A stretch of 64,000 bases of DNA, taken from NCBI GenBank assembly GCA_032622095.1, contig CP136066.1, positions 173,287,164 through 173,351,163 on the forward strand, given 5' to 3'. Below are positions 56,645 to 64,000 of the stretch, one piece after another. The translations under genes and the position numbers were made by a program. Each line of letters opens with the position of its first letter. The first letter of the stretch is position 1. The stretch comes from Siphonodentalium dalli (taxonomy: Eukaryota > Mollusca > Scaphopoda > Gadilida > Siphonodentaliidae). A model generated the notes under the pieces. The model worked only from the letters and a program-made list of their open reading frames with translations, did no database searches and was not told where the DNA came from.

Positions 56645-56836
56645 TTATCACTGTTGGTCAAGCTATATTCATGGTGATGGGAGCCAATATTGGCACCTCC
56701 GTGACCAACACCATCGTGGCTATGGGTCAGATTACGTCCAAGAATGACTTCCGACGAGCTTTCGCAGGTGCAACAGTACACGATATGTTCAACTGGATGA
56801 CTGTCATCATACTACTGCCCATGGAAGCTATCACTG
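56645..56836 (+). CDS. SLC34A2: SLC34 exon 6 (GANIGTS and AAD motif)
   Basis: Acceptor TTCATTACAG ends at 56,644 and donor ACTG then GTGAGT falls at 56,836/56,837. Phase 1 both sides, 64 codons (about 182-245). It contains [18 protein letters not shown] and [20 protein letters not shown], the best conserved stretch of the family. In A-G-A-T-V-H-D, the residues A222, A224 and D228 match the Ala-Ala-Asp set of electrogenic NaPi-IIa/b, in contrast to Ser-Ser-Gly of electroneutral NaPi-IIc. This predicts three Na+ per divalent phosphate, by family knowledge. Confidence 0.97.
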
Positions 56837-56849
56837 GTGAGTTCATTAA

Positions 56850-57062
56850 CCATCTACATGTATATATACTAAATATTCAATGATGATTAGTTATCCCTTG
56901 TTGAGACAATAAGTTAAACAAATGACCGAAGGTCCCTCCAATAATTTGTACTCCTTCTGAAATTTTATAATCTGTTTTTCCTAAAAACACATCCAAATGA
57001 ACAATAGACCATTTCAAAGTATACTTTTATAACTGAGTGGGAGAATCCATTTAGTATAGGTG
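56850..57062 (+). mobile_element. Family D element, degraded
   Basis: TACTAAATATTCAATGATGA, AATAAGTTAAACAAATGACC and GTGGGAGAATCCATTTAGTA in family order. Confidence 0.5.
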
Positions 57063-57196
57063 CTCAAATTGGTCAACGGCCAAAAAAAATTTGATATGCC
57101 CAAACATTTGGGGTCTTATTCAGTTCTGTTTCCCAATAAATCTCAGTATATTTGGATGTTTGGCCAAAGTTTTAGTAATATGGCACAACATCTTTA

Positions 57197-57720
57197 AAAG
57201 ATAGAATTAGTTTTACAAAACTCCGTACTGGTATTAGTGATCACAAACCCGCTATTGAAAAAGGTAGACATCATCAGCCTATAATTAAGGAGGGGAAGAG
57301 ACTGTGCCTTAAATGCAGGACCAGTTCTGATATAGAAAATGAGTATCATTTCATTATGGAATGTCCACACTATTGCGATCTCAGAAATGAACTTTTCCAA
57401 ATTGTTGGTACATATCAAAGTAATTTTACATGTATGTCAAACGATCAGAAATTTAATGTTATAATGAAAAATGATAACCCTGAAATAAGCAGCAAAATCA
57501 GCAACATGGTCCAGCGCTTCTTTGATAAGTGTTCTGAATGAATGAATATTATGCTTGCCATCACACAATAAAATACATGTACGGTAGCTAGACATGCCAT
57601 GTTCACATGTAATTGTTTATTAATTATTGTTTTTTTATGAATTGTATTGTTAGCATACTGCCTTTATTGGTGTTTATGCAAATAAATCATATTGTATTGT
57701 ATGAGGACACAATGAAATTT
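57197..57720 (+). pseudogene. LINE ORF2 C-terminal fragment and 3' end, in intron 6
   Basis: An open stretch of 115 codons (57,197-57,541) reads RISFTKLRTGISDHKPAIEK, then RLCLKC...ENEYHFIMECPHY. This is the R-x-x-x-x-K-L-R-x-G and C-x2-C...H-x4-C tail of animal LINE ORF2 proteins. It ends FFDKCSE at a stop. A short 3' untranslated region follows, with AATAAA (57,569) and a terminal ATTGTATTGTAT repeat as in CR1/L2-type tails. It is strongly 5' truncated and unrelated to the LINE at 2-5 kb in its 3' end. Harmless intronic fossil in sense orientation. Confidence 0.8.
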
Positions 57721-57770
57721 GATTTGATATCGACATCGGACTCTCGATTCAATGTAGGATTGCTAATCTG

Positions 57771-57892
57771 TGGAAAGCTCTCAGTGAGAGCTTTCCGATG
57801 AAAGGCAACAAGCCATATTTCTGACTAAATCCTGAAAAGTTACCCATAATTCTGCTGTGGTTAAGGAGTCAATTATTTAGGGTATTACTGTA
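57771..57892. mobile_element. Family C MITE right half, abutting exon 7
   Basis: The centre GGAAAGCTCTCAGTGAGAGC and the full right arm to GGGTATTACTGTA. Its last base lies 16 bp before exon 7, so the usual branch-point window falls inside the MITE. Confidence 0.8.
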
Positions 57893-57908
57893 CAATATTT
57901 ATTAACAG

Positions 57909-58027
57909 GATATTTGTTCAAGATGACAGATGTCATAGTTGATGCTATGCACCTCGAGGAATACAAAGATGGAAAGAAAGACTTCTTGAAGACTATCACC
58001 AAACCATTCACAGATCGTATCATGCAG
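57909..58027 (+). CDS. SLC34A2: SLC34 exon 7
   Basis: Acceptor ATATTTATTAACAG ends at 57,908, with a poor pyrimidine tract. Donor ATGCAG then GTATGA at 58,027/58,028 is weaker than the others. Enters in phase 1 and leaves in phase 0, 119 nt (residues 246-285). The peptide GYLFKMTDVIVDAMHLEEYK, then DGKKDFLKTITKPFTDRIMQ, matches the region after the AAD segment that leads to the extracellular loop (family pattern L-K-x-I-T-K-P-F-T). The weak 3' splice site next to a MITE makes this exon a candidate for skipping, which would shift the frame. Confidence 0.95.
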
Positions 58028-58169
58028 GTATGAGACCGAAGGAACCCAGTAAGGGATCTGAAATTAGCATATGTTATTTGGTTTAAATGTTTTCAATCCA
58101 ATCAGACCCTCATAAATTACTATTTCTTTGGCTTCGGGGGTAAAAATATTTTATTCGAGTCGAGGAACC

Positions 58170-59579
58170 GGGAACGGGAAGATTCGGCGGAGGGAAGTTT
58201 CGGCCATGTATTTTTCGGCGGAGGGAAGATTCGGCAGGGAAGATTCGGCGGAGAAGATTCGGCTTACGGATTCGGATTACGGCTTATGTGGGACTAAGCT
58301 TGTGTGCGCACTTATTCTTTGTTGTAACAATAACAACTAATTAGAGGGATTATAGGGTCTTGATTAACTCATTTTAGTAATGACATATTTTATTAGACTT
58401 ATTAGAATGGATGAAACATATTTACACAAGCTGATATAACATAAGGTGTAACAGAAATACAAACAAAACAATTTAAAATACATTTATAACGGCATTCTTT
58501 ATTTGGTTTAAACAATATTTTATTTGAACACTAAACAGAACAGAAATACAAACAAAAAATACATAACATATAATCTCAAATTGTTCAAAAGAGGATTGAG
58601 CAACAAGCTTTTGTTAAGTCCTATCCTCAGAAAATAAATGTTACCCCAATTGATACCATTGGGGTATAGAAACATACAAAATCAACTAATAGTCTTGTCT
58701 TGTTATCTTCTTGTCGTCTTGTCTTCTTATTTCTTTGCCTTGCTGATTCTGTAGATCTTGGACACTTCTTGTAGAAATTTCGATGTTCTGATGTCCTCTT
58801 CTCTGTATTTTGCCCATATGTCGCTGATCTTCGTATCTATTTCTGTGTATTTCTCCCTCACGTCTGTCTCGAGATCCCTGGCTGCAACGGCAATTTCTAC
58901 ATGGGCTGCTTCAAGTTGAAGAATCGGCACCAGCTTGTAGAAATGTCGCTGAGAAATGCCGGTATTGCATGTTCTGTGTTGCCATTTGCCGCATGTGTCG
59001 CAGTCAACTGCTTCAATTTCATTCAACTATATAGACTAATACCGACTGTTATACCGACTGTTATACAAACACTTGGTGCCAACGTGAACAGAGTGTGAAC
59101 AACTGTCAACATTTTTATTCGTTTTCTCATTGAATCTTCATTAATCATAATTCCTTATAGTGTTCGAACGTGATATTTGGATTTACCACGTAATTTGTAA
59201 GTAATAACTTCAATATATTCACAATAAACTTACCTTATCATAAACCTAAAATAATCTCATAAAATATGTCAAACAAACTAATGACAAAACATCATAAAAG
59301 TAATAACAAAAGTAATAATAAAAGTAATTTATTCTTCTAAAACATTCACTCATAAAACATATAAATAATGTCAAACAAAACATCATAAAAGTAATAGCTT
59401 CATTTAATTTAATTTATTCATCCAATATATTATTAAAAAATATGTCCACATAATTCATAAAACTTAAAACATAAAATCTCCCGTCCCAATATATTGGTAT
59501 AAACCTAGGAAGATTCGGCCGATAAAACCCGCCGAATCTTCCCTGCCGAATCTTCCCTCCGCCGAATCTTCACGGACCC
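58170..59579 (-). mobile_element. MULE-like element with captured PHD-finger half, 8-bp TSD
   Basis: A 1,410-bp insert is bounded by GAGGAACC on both sides (58,162-58,169 and 59,580-59,587). The ends GGGAACGGGAAGATTCGGCG and the complement of GCCGAATCTTCACGGACCC share 17-18 of 20 bases, and GAAGATTCGGCGG recurs inside each end. A G-rich terminus and 8-bp target duplication point to Mutator-like elements; P or hAT are alternatives. No transposase is present. Confidence 0.7.
58727..59026 (-). pseudogene. PHD-finger fragment inside the MULE-like element
   Basis: A 99-codon minus-strand frame starts MNEIEAVDCDTCGKWQHRTC, then NTGISQRHFYKLV. The C-x2-C-x4-H-x2-C spacing with a W before the His is the middle-to-right half of a PHD finger. 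The first Cys pair is missing, perhaps on a lost upstream exon. The rest (EVEIAVAARDLE-like, DIWAKYREEDIR, KIYRISKAKK) is charged and helical, without a known match. Similar CDTC-x-W-Q-H-x-x-C cores sit next to FLYWCH/MULE proteins in molluscs and lancelets (from memory). Not evidently a working gene. Confidence 0.5.
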
Positions 59580-60062
59580 GAGGAACCTACCCATCAATGC
59601 TCAGAGTGATCAGATATAAATTTATGAAGATTTGTTATTTCTATTGTTTGTGTTATTGGGTTATTATATTACCACTTGATTTTAGAGTTATCCATCTTCG
59701 TCCGTTTGAATAAGTGTTCCTCGGGCAATTATTAGTATTATCACATCTCGAGAAATAACAAACTTCAAAAATCAACATCTGATCACTCTGAGCTTTGATG
59801 GGTGGGTTCCTCGACTCGTATCAAATATTTTTTACCCCTGGAGCCAAAGAAATAGTAATTTAGGGGTGCTTAATCGGATTGAGTACCTTTAATTCTTACT
59901 TTTGTCTCTCATTCCGGACAGGTTTTTGTGGATCAAAATAGTTACTTGAATAAATGAAATACTTCTATGCACACTTTATATGCTTCGGAAAGACATATTT
60001 TTAATCTTATAGAAAAATTATGGTGAAGTTCTAGTTCATTGCATGCCCAGACTAAAGACAGT

Positions 60063-60294
60063 TTAACACTTTCATGAGGTTCATGAAGGGAGCTGTGCTG
60101 ATACAGCATTAAAGATCCTGTGTCAGTGCATTCTCTTATATATGCACTGACTTACAAGGTCAAGGAAAATATTGTTAGGCCATTGTATTCTCTTATATAT
60201 ATGTGGCTCCCTATGCGAGACTTGCATATATATAAGTGAATGCATTGGCACAGGGTTTACAAAAAAATTGAGGAAGTTTCAATCATGGAAGGGT
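60063..60294. mobile_element. Family A element, degraded
   Basis: TTAACACTTTCATGAGG at the left and CATGGAAGGGTC at the right. One hairpin module has lost its inner half (60,127-60,152), the other is intact (60,177-60,256). Confidence 0.6.
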
Positions 60295-60340
60295 CTTTAT
60301 TGAATGCGGATAAAGATTGTCGATCTTTATCTGACCATCT

Positions 60341-60834
60341 CACGGTGGGGAATCACGTGGTTTCGAGGTTGGTGAGTACTACGCATACAAAATGGCCGAG
60401 GCAAGTGCAAATGCACAAACACATAATATTACGATGAACTGACACAAAACATACCATTTTGACTATTGTGAGCATATGCTAGTTTATTTTTGAAACAAGT
60501 TGATACCTTATTTGTTCGGAAATACTCCGTGGTTTTCTATAACATTCTGAACAAAGTTGCCAGTCGGAGGTGCGTGGAATACACCAGGAGAGAATCCTTC
60601 GACTGACAACTTTGGTCAGAATGTTATAGCAAACAGATGTGAATTTGTAAACAAATGAGGTATCAGCTTGTTTGAAAAATGGTATAGCATCTGCTCGTAG
60701 CTGACAAACTATTATGTAATATGTCATATCTTAGTTTATTATCTTTTTCATTGTGTCTGGTCGTGTTTTCGATCGACTCGGCCATTTGAATGCATGATAC
60801 TCATCAACTCGAAACCACGTGATTCCCCACCGTG
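60341..60834. mobile_element. CACGGTGGGGAATCACGTGG foldback, 5-bp TSD
   Basis: CACGGTGGGGAATCACGTGG, then TTTCGAG, is matched by CTCGAAACCACGTGATTCCC, then CACCGTG. The inner pairs GGCCGA/TCGGCC and AACATTCTGA/TCAGAATGTT continue inward. CATCT flanks both ends. Non-coding. In SLC34 intron 7. Confidence 0.75.
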
Positions 60835-61010
60835 CATCTGTTGCTAATACAGATGTATTGACTAAATGTTGAAGTTAGAAGTTTTATTGATCAAATCATC
60901 GTCGATCTATATTTACAATATACGTCGATGATCAAATCTGCCTATTATCATAAAACATGCGATTTATTGACATGATAGATTTGTATGTGTATATATATTT
61001 TTTATTTTAG

Positions 61011-61089
61011 ACTGACAAGTCAGCGATAAAGGAGTTTGCTTTGAATAAAACGGCGGCTGAGATAAAAGGTTACAGGATCATTAAAATCG
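61011..61089 (+). CDS. SLC34A2: SLC34 exon 8 (extracellular loop)
   Basis: Acceptor TATTTTTTATTTTAG ends at 61,010 and donor AATCG then GTGAGT falls at 61,089/61,090. Enters in phase 0, leaves in phase 1. Residues 286-311: TDKSAIKEFALNKTAAEIKG, then YRIIKI. NKT (about residue 297) is an N-glycosylation sequon where vertebrate NaPi-II proteins carry their glycosylated loop. There is no cysteine here, although the vertebrate loop holds a disulphide pair. Confidence 0.9.
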
Positions 61090-61254
61090 GTGAGTATCAA
61101 ATCAGCAGTGAAACCAAACGGAGGAAACCAATAATCAAAGTTAACTACAGATCCACATATAGATAGTGGGTCCGATTAACTGCTGTAGACTTTCTATTTT
61201 GAGAACCATGGGTTCCATGTCAGAAATGTCACTATTAGTAGTCCCAAGATAAAA

Positions 61255-61330
61255 GAGTGTGGGATAGCTTCACTAAATTCACCCTCTGGGGACCTTATTC
61301 CAAAGATATCAGACACACTAAATTCAGCAT
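61255..61330. repeat. Family B right-arm fragment
   Basis: GATAGCTTCACTAAATTCAC, CCTCTGGGGACCTTATTCC and CAGACACACTAAATTCAG. The left arm is missing. Confidence 0.55.
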
Positions 61331-61688
61331 TCTTACTGGCAATATTCAAAAGCTAATCTTGACTTGACAGAATAATGAAAATAGATGATCACACATTTGT
61401 TCTCATCCATGACCAATGCCATATATTATCTCTTTTATTATCAAAGATCAAAGTAAACCAGCCCTCTCCCCATGAATTTGTGTTTTCAGAAAACTAGAGC
61501 TCATATTATTTTGAGAATGAGATACTTTTGCTTGTGGTAAAATAAAAATATTTTGGAATTTGAAGTTTTACTTCAAGTGTGTACATTACAGGTACCAGCC
61601 TAGAGGGCGACATGGGAGATATCTTCTCCCTAAAATGTGCCACTTCATTTCTAATTTTGTCCTGGGGAGAAGTGTCTTTTCTCTCCTA

Positions 61689-61786
61689 TACAGTAATGCC
61701 CTAATTAATCGACTCCATAACCACAGCAGAATTATGGGTAACTTTCAGGATTTAGTCGGAAATATGGCTTGTTGCCATTCATCGGA
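61689..61786. mobile_element. Family C MITE left half
   Basis: TACAGTAATGCCCTAATTAA to GTTGCCATTCATCGGA, ending where the palindrome centre should be. Confidence 0.75.
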
Positions 61787-62465
61787 ATTCATCATATTTG
61801 AAGTGTATTTACTGATTATAATGGTGTACTTACTCATTATATTGATATTATAAATTGGTTCTTGTATTGTATAATACCTTTTGAATCATACAATGGTGAC
61901 ACCAGAGAGTAAATCGAACTTCAGCATATATGACTTCTCCTGGTATATCCTTCATGTAAGAATACATGAAACCACACACCCCCTCCATTCTCCATTTGTA
62001 TTAGGGTTAGGGCTAGGGTTACGGCTAGGGTTAGGGTATTCTTACATGATGGACATACCATTTTTCCTGATAACAGTCCATTTCTCTCAAATAATCTAGA
62101 AGCGACTTCTCTCAATTTAAACAGACATGGCTTATTTGAACCTCCAAATTTTTGTTTACGTAATTTGGAGCGACAGATACGATAGGATGGTAAATAAAAG
62201 AACTATTGATATACCAGCTTCATATGCTCTGAAAAACACTTGCCAAAGTCACGGCCATTTTTTCAGCCATTTTCAACTTTTTGCCAGAAGTCAGACAACT
62301 GCTCTTTATTGCTACCATATCAGGAATATACTAGCACATAACGTTTTTTTCTGTTCCATGTCCTGCAAATGGCTGTTTTGTGTTCACAGTTGTATTTTTC
62401 ATTATTTCAATGTGTCTTTTTGGGTTAAATAATGCTTGTAGAAAAGTAGTTCATAGATAGAATGA
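61787..62465. other. SLC34 intron 8; telomere-like patch, otherwise no gene
   Basis: Apart from the interstitial telomere-like tract at 62,001-62,037, this stretch has only short unrecognised frames (62,127-62,432 +). Confidence 0.4.
62001..62037 (+). repeat. Interstitial telomere-like (TTAGGG)n inside an inverted repeat
   Basis: TTAGGGTTAGGGCTAGGGTT, ACGGCTAGGG, TTAGGG: six near-perfect hexamers. It is bracketed by CATGTAAGAATAC (61,953-61,965) and its exact complement GTATTCTTACATG (62,036-62,048). Confidence 0.85.
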
Positions 62466-62600
62466 CACAAGTGTGTGAACATGATAACATTATTGCACGA
62501 GTTTGTTGTGACGCGATGGTAAAACGAGAACAGGAGGTTCGAGTTTTACCTCGCGACATGACAAACGAGTGCAATACCATTAACATGTTCACAAACTGTG
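62466..62600. repeat. 135-bp palindrome
   Basis: CACAAGTGTGTGAACATG, TGCACGAGTTTG and GGTAAAACGAGAAC are mirrored by GTTCGAGTTTTACC, CAAACGAGTGCA and CATGTTCACAAACTGTG. Fairly diverged arms. The rest of the stretch to 63,005 is unrecognised intron. Confidence 0.65.
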
Positions 62601-63005
62601 TTGTTCTATGTTTATTGCACACTCTGATGATTGCAGCTTGTACTATACTAACATTTAGATTTATATTGTTTATTTAATTGAACAAACGTGTACTTAATGT
62701 AGATTATACCAAATAATTTAGTGAAGAAATTGTCTGCTACGGTTAACGTCGCCAATGACGTTGTTGACGTAAACGGTTTATATTGTTCAAGAACAAAACA
62801 CAATTGTTTATTGAACATTTTGAAATCTTCTGTATTTTGCTGTATCTCGCACAAATAAGCCATTGGGTGTGCAATAAAGATATTTATCTACCTATTTTTC
62901 GATACTGAGAAAAATTAAAAAGCGAATAATATTAGGTGTATTTTGGAGTGGAAACCGCCATGTGGCTTTAAATACTCTAGGCTGGTCCCTGATGTATAAT
63001 TGTTC

Positions 63006-63131
63006 TACAGTAATACCCTAAATAATCGACTCCTTAACCACAGCAGAATTATTGGTAATTTTTCAGGATATAGTCGGAAATATGGCATGTTGCCATTCAT
63101 CGGAAAGCCGATTATTTAGGGCATTACTGTA
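63006..63131. mobile_element. Family C MITE, deleted right arm, abutting exon 9
   Basis: TACAGTAATACCCTAAATAA to ATCGGAAAG joins the right terminal GATTATTTAGGGCATTACTG, TA. It ends 25 bp before exon 9. Confidence 0.8.
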
Positions 63132-63156
63132 CCTTCACTATAATTTCTACTTACAG

Positions 63157-64000
63157 GGGAAGATTTCCTATTCCAGCCTCTATCTGACAGCTGGTCGGAT
63201 CAAGCTATAGGTGGACTTCTACTCTTTGTGTCACTATTTATGCTGTGTATATGTCTGTTCTGCATCGTCAAGATTCTCCAAGGAATCCTTCAGGGAAATA
63301 TCCGAACAATCCTCAAAAAATTTGTGAACGCCGACTTCCCAGGAGTATGTTCTTACTTCACAGGGTACCTTGCGATGCTTATCGGAGCTGGCATGACCAT
63401 TCTTGTCCAGAGCAGTTCAATTTTCACGTCCGCTATCACTCCACTTGTTGGTATCGGCGTCATCAGTATTGAAAGGATGTATCCACTAACTCTTGGAGCA
63501 AACATCGGAACAACAGCAACAGGCGTGCTGGCGGCATTGGCTCAAGATTCTGATAAAATACGTTCTCCACTTCAAGTTGCTTTGTGTCATCTCTTCTTCA
63601 ATATCAGTGGAATCCTGCTATTCTTCCCGATTCCAGCTACAAGATTCCCAATAAAACTTGCAAAATTTCTCGGCAATGAGACGGCAAAATATCGCTGGTT
63701 TGCCCTTGTCTATTTATTCCTAATGTTCTTCCTCTTACCAGTGACTGTTTTTGGACTCTCGTTGCCAGGAGCGACGGTCATGTGGGCCATACTTGGACCA
63801 ATCTTGTTCATCTTATTAATCATCTTCATTATAAAAATTATTCAACACAAGAAACCAAAAATTCTGCCTGGGAAACTGCAGAACTGGAAGTTTTTACCAA
63901 AGCCTATGAGGTCACTTGAGCCATATGATAGAGTGTTCACTGTGTGCTGCAAACGTTTTCGAAAAGATGAAAAGGACAAAGATATTGTAGATGATGACAA
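63157..64000 (+). CDS. SLC34A2: SLC34 exon 9 (second QSSS half, open at window edge)
   Basis: Acceptor TAATTTCTACTTACAG ends at 63,156. The frame is open for 281 codons to the window end with no stop, so the C-terminus is cut. Residues 312-592: GEDFLFQPLSDSWSDQAIGG, a membrane segment (LLLFVSLFMLCICLFCIVKI), TGYLAMLIGAGMTILVQSSS, IFTSAITPLVGIGVISIERM, YPLTLGANIGTTATGVLAAL, ALCHLFFNISGILLFFPIPA, then RWFALVYLFLMFFLLPVTVF and GLSLPG. QSSS (about 396-399) and GANIGTT form the second inverted repeat. The juxtamembrane LPGKLQNWKFLPKPMRSLEP fits the family C-terminal start (LP-KLQNW-FLP---RSL-P), then CCKRFRKDEKDKD. The PDZ-type tail is not visible. The paralogue (A1, A2 or A3) cannot be fixed; A2 is used for an invertebrate single-type gene. 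Confidence 0.98.

Larger units (their letters stand above)
58085..59892. mobile_element. Family G foldback MITE, split by a MULE-like insert
   Basis: Left part CAATCCAATCAGACCCTCAT to GAGTCGAGGAACC (58,085-58,169). Right part GAGGAACCTACCCATCAA to ATCGGATTGAGTACCTTTAA (59,580-59,892). Without the insert it is about 400 bp, like the copies at 13,556 and 51,657. Confidence 0.75.

Noticed and set aside
61592-61688. Extra SLC34 loop exon after ACATTACAG (reads GTSLEGDMGDIFSLKC)
   Set aside because: No donor in the phase needed to join exon 9. The frame runs into a family C MITE and stops. Kept in mind only because the loop lacks cysteines.
63245-63472. 75-codon open frame within SLC34 exon 9
   Set aside because: It is an out-of-frame shadow. 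The conserved QSSS-bearing frame through the exon is open to the window edge.

Overview
The window looks like nuclear DNA of an invertebrate animal, most probably a marine mollusc. It holds one intron-rich gene with GT/AG introns in a very dense background of palindromic MITE-like elements, tandem-repeat elements with GTCC-rich ends, a tRNA-derived SINE and LINE debris. The species cannot be named from the sequence. There is no sign of prokaryotic organisation.

The one confident gene is a type II sodium/phosphate cotransporter (SLC34 family, SLC34A2/NaPi-IIb type) on the + strand. Seven exons between 46,910 and the right edge are firm. An 81-nt exon at 45,251-45,331 and a candidate first coding exon at 30,605-30,628, behind a CCAAT/CRE promoter-like block, fit it in phase. 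Together they give about 592 codons before the window ends. Both QSSS motifs and the A-x-A-x3-D signature of electrogenic members are present, but the large extracellular loop is short and has no cysteines. The cytoplasmic C-terminal tail lies beyond the window.

Layout. 1-6.1 kb: LINE remnants, one split by a 1.5-kb tandem-repeat element with a clear target-site duplication. 6.5-13.3 kb: foldback MITEs and two nested tandem arrays. 13.5-22.9 kb: foldbacks, including a 3-kb element with long inverted arms. 23.4-27.7 kb: tandem and poly-G/poly-C elements. 27.9-30.6 kb: two promoter-like blocks, a SINE and a foldback. 31-35.2 kb: foldbacks and an inverted 31-bp minisatellite. 35.2-40.4 kb: a 2.0-2.4-kb direct duplication, one copy of which carries a retroposon with a U2 snRNA head. 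40.4-46.8 kb: more elements. 46.9-64 kb: SLC34 exons separated by MITE-filled introns.

No other complete protein-coding gene is supported. Short open frames elsewhere translate MITEs, tandem repeats or homopolymers. The most interesting points are MITEs that end 16-49 bp from four of the six firmly supported internal SLC34 3' splice sites, a duplicated splice acceptor at exon 3, the U2-headed retroposon with a matching empty site, hairpin families with compensatory changes, and a MULE-like element carrying half a PHD finger.
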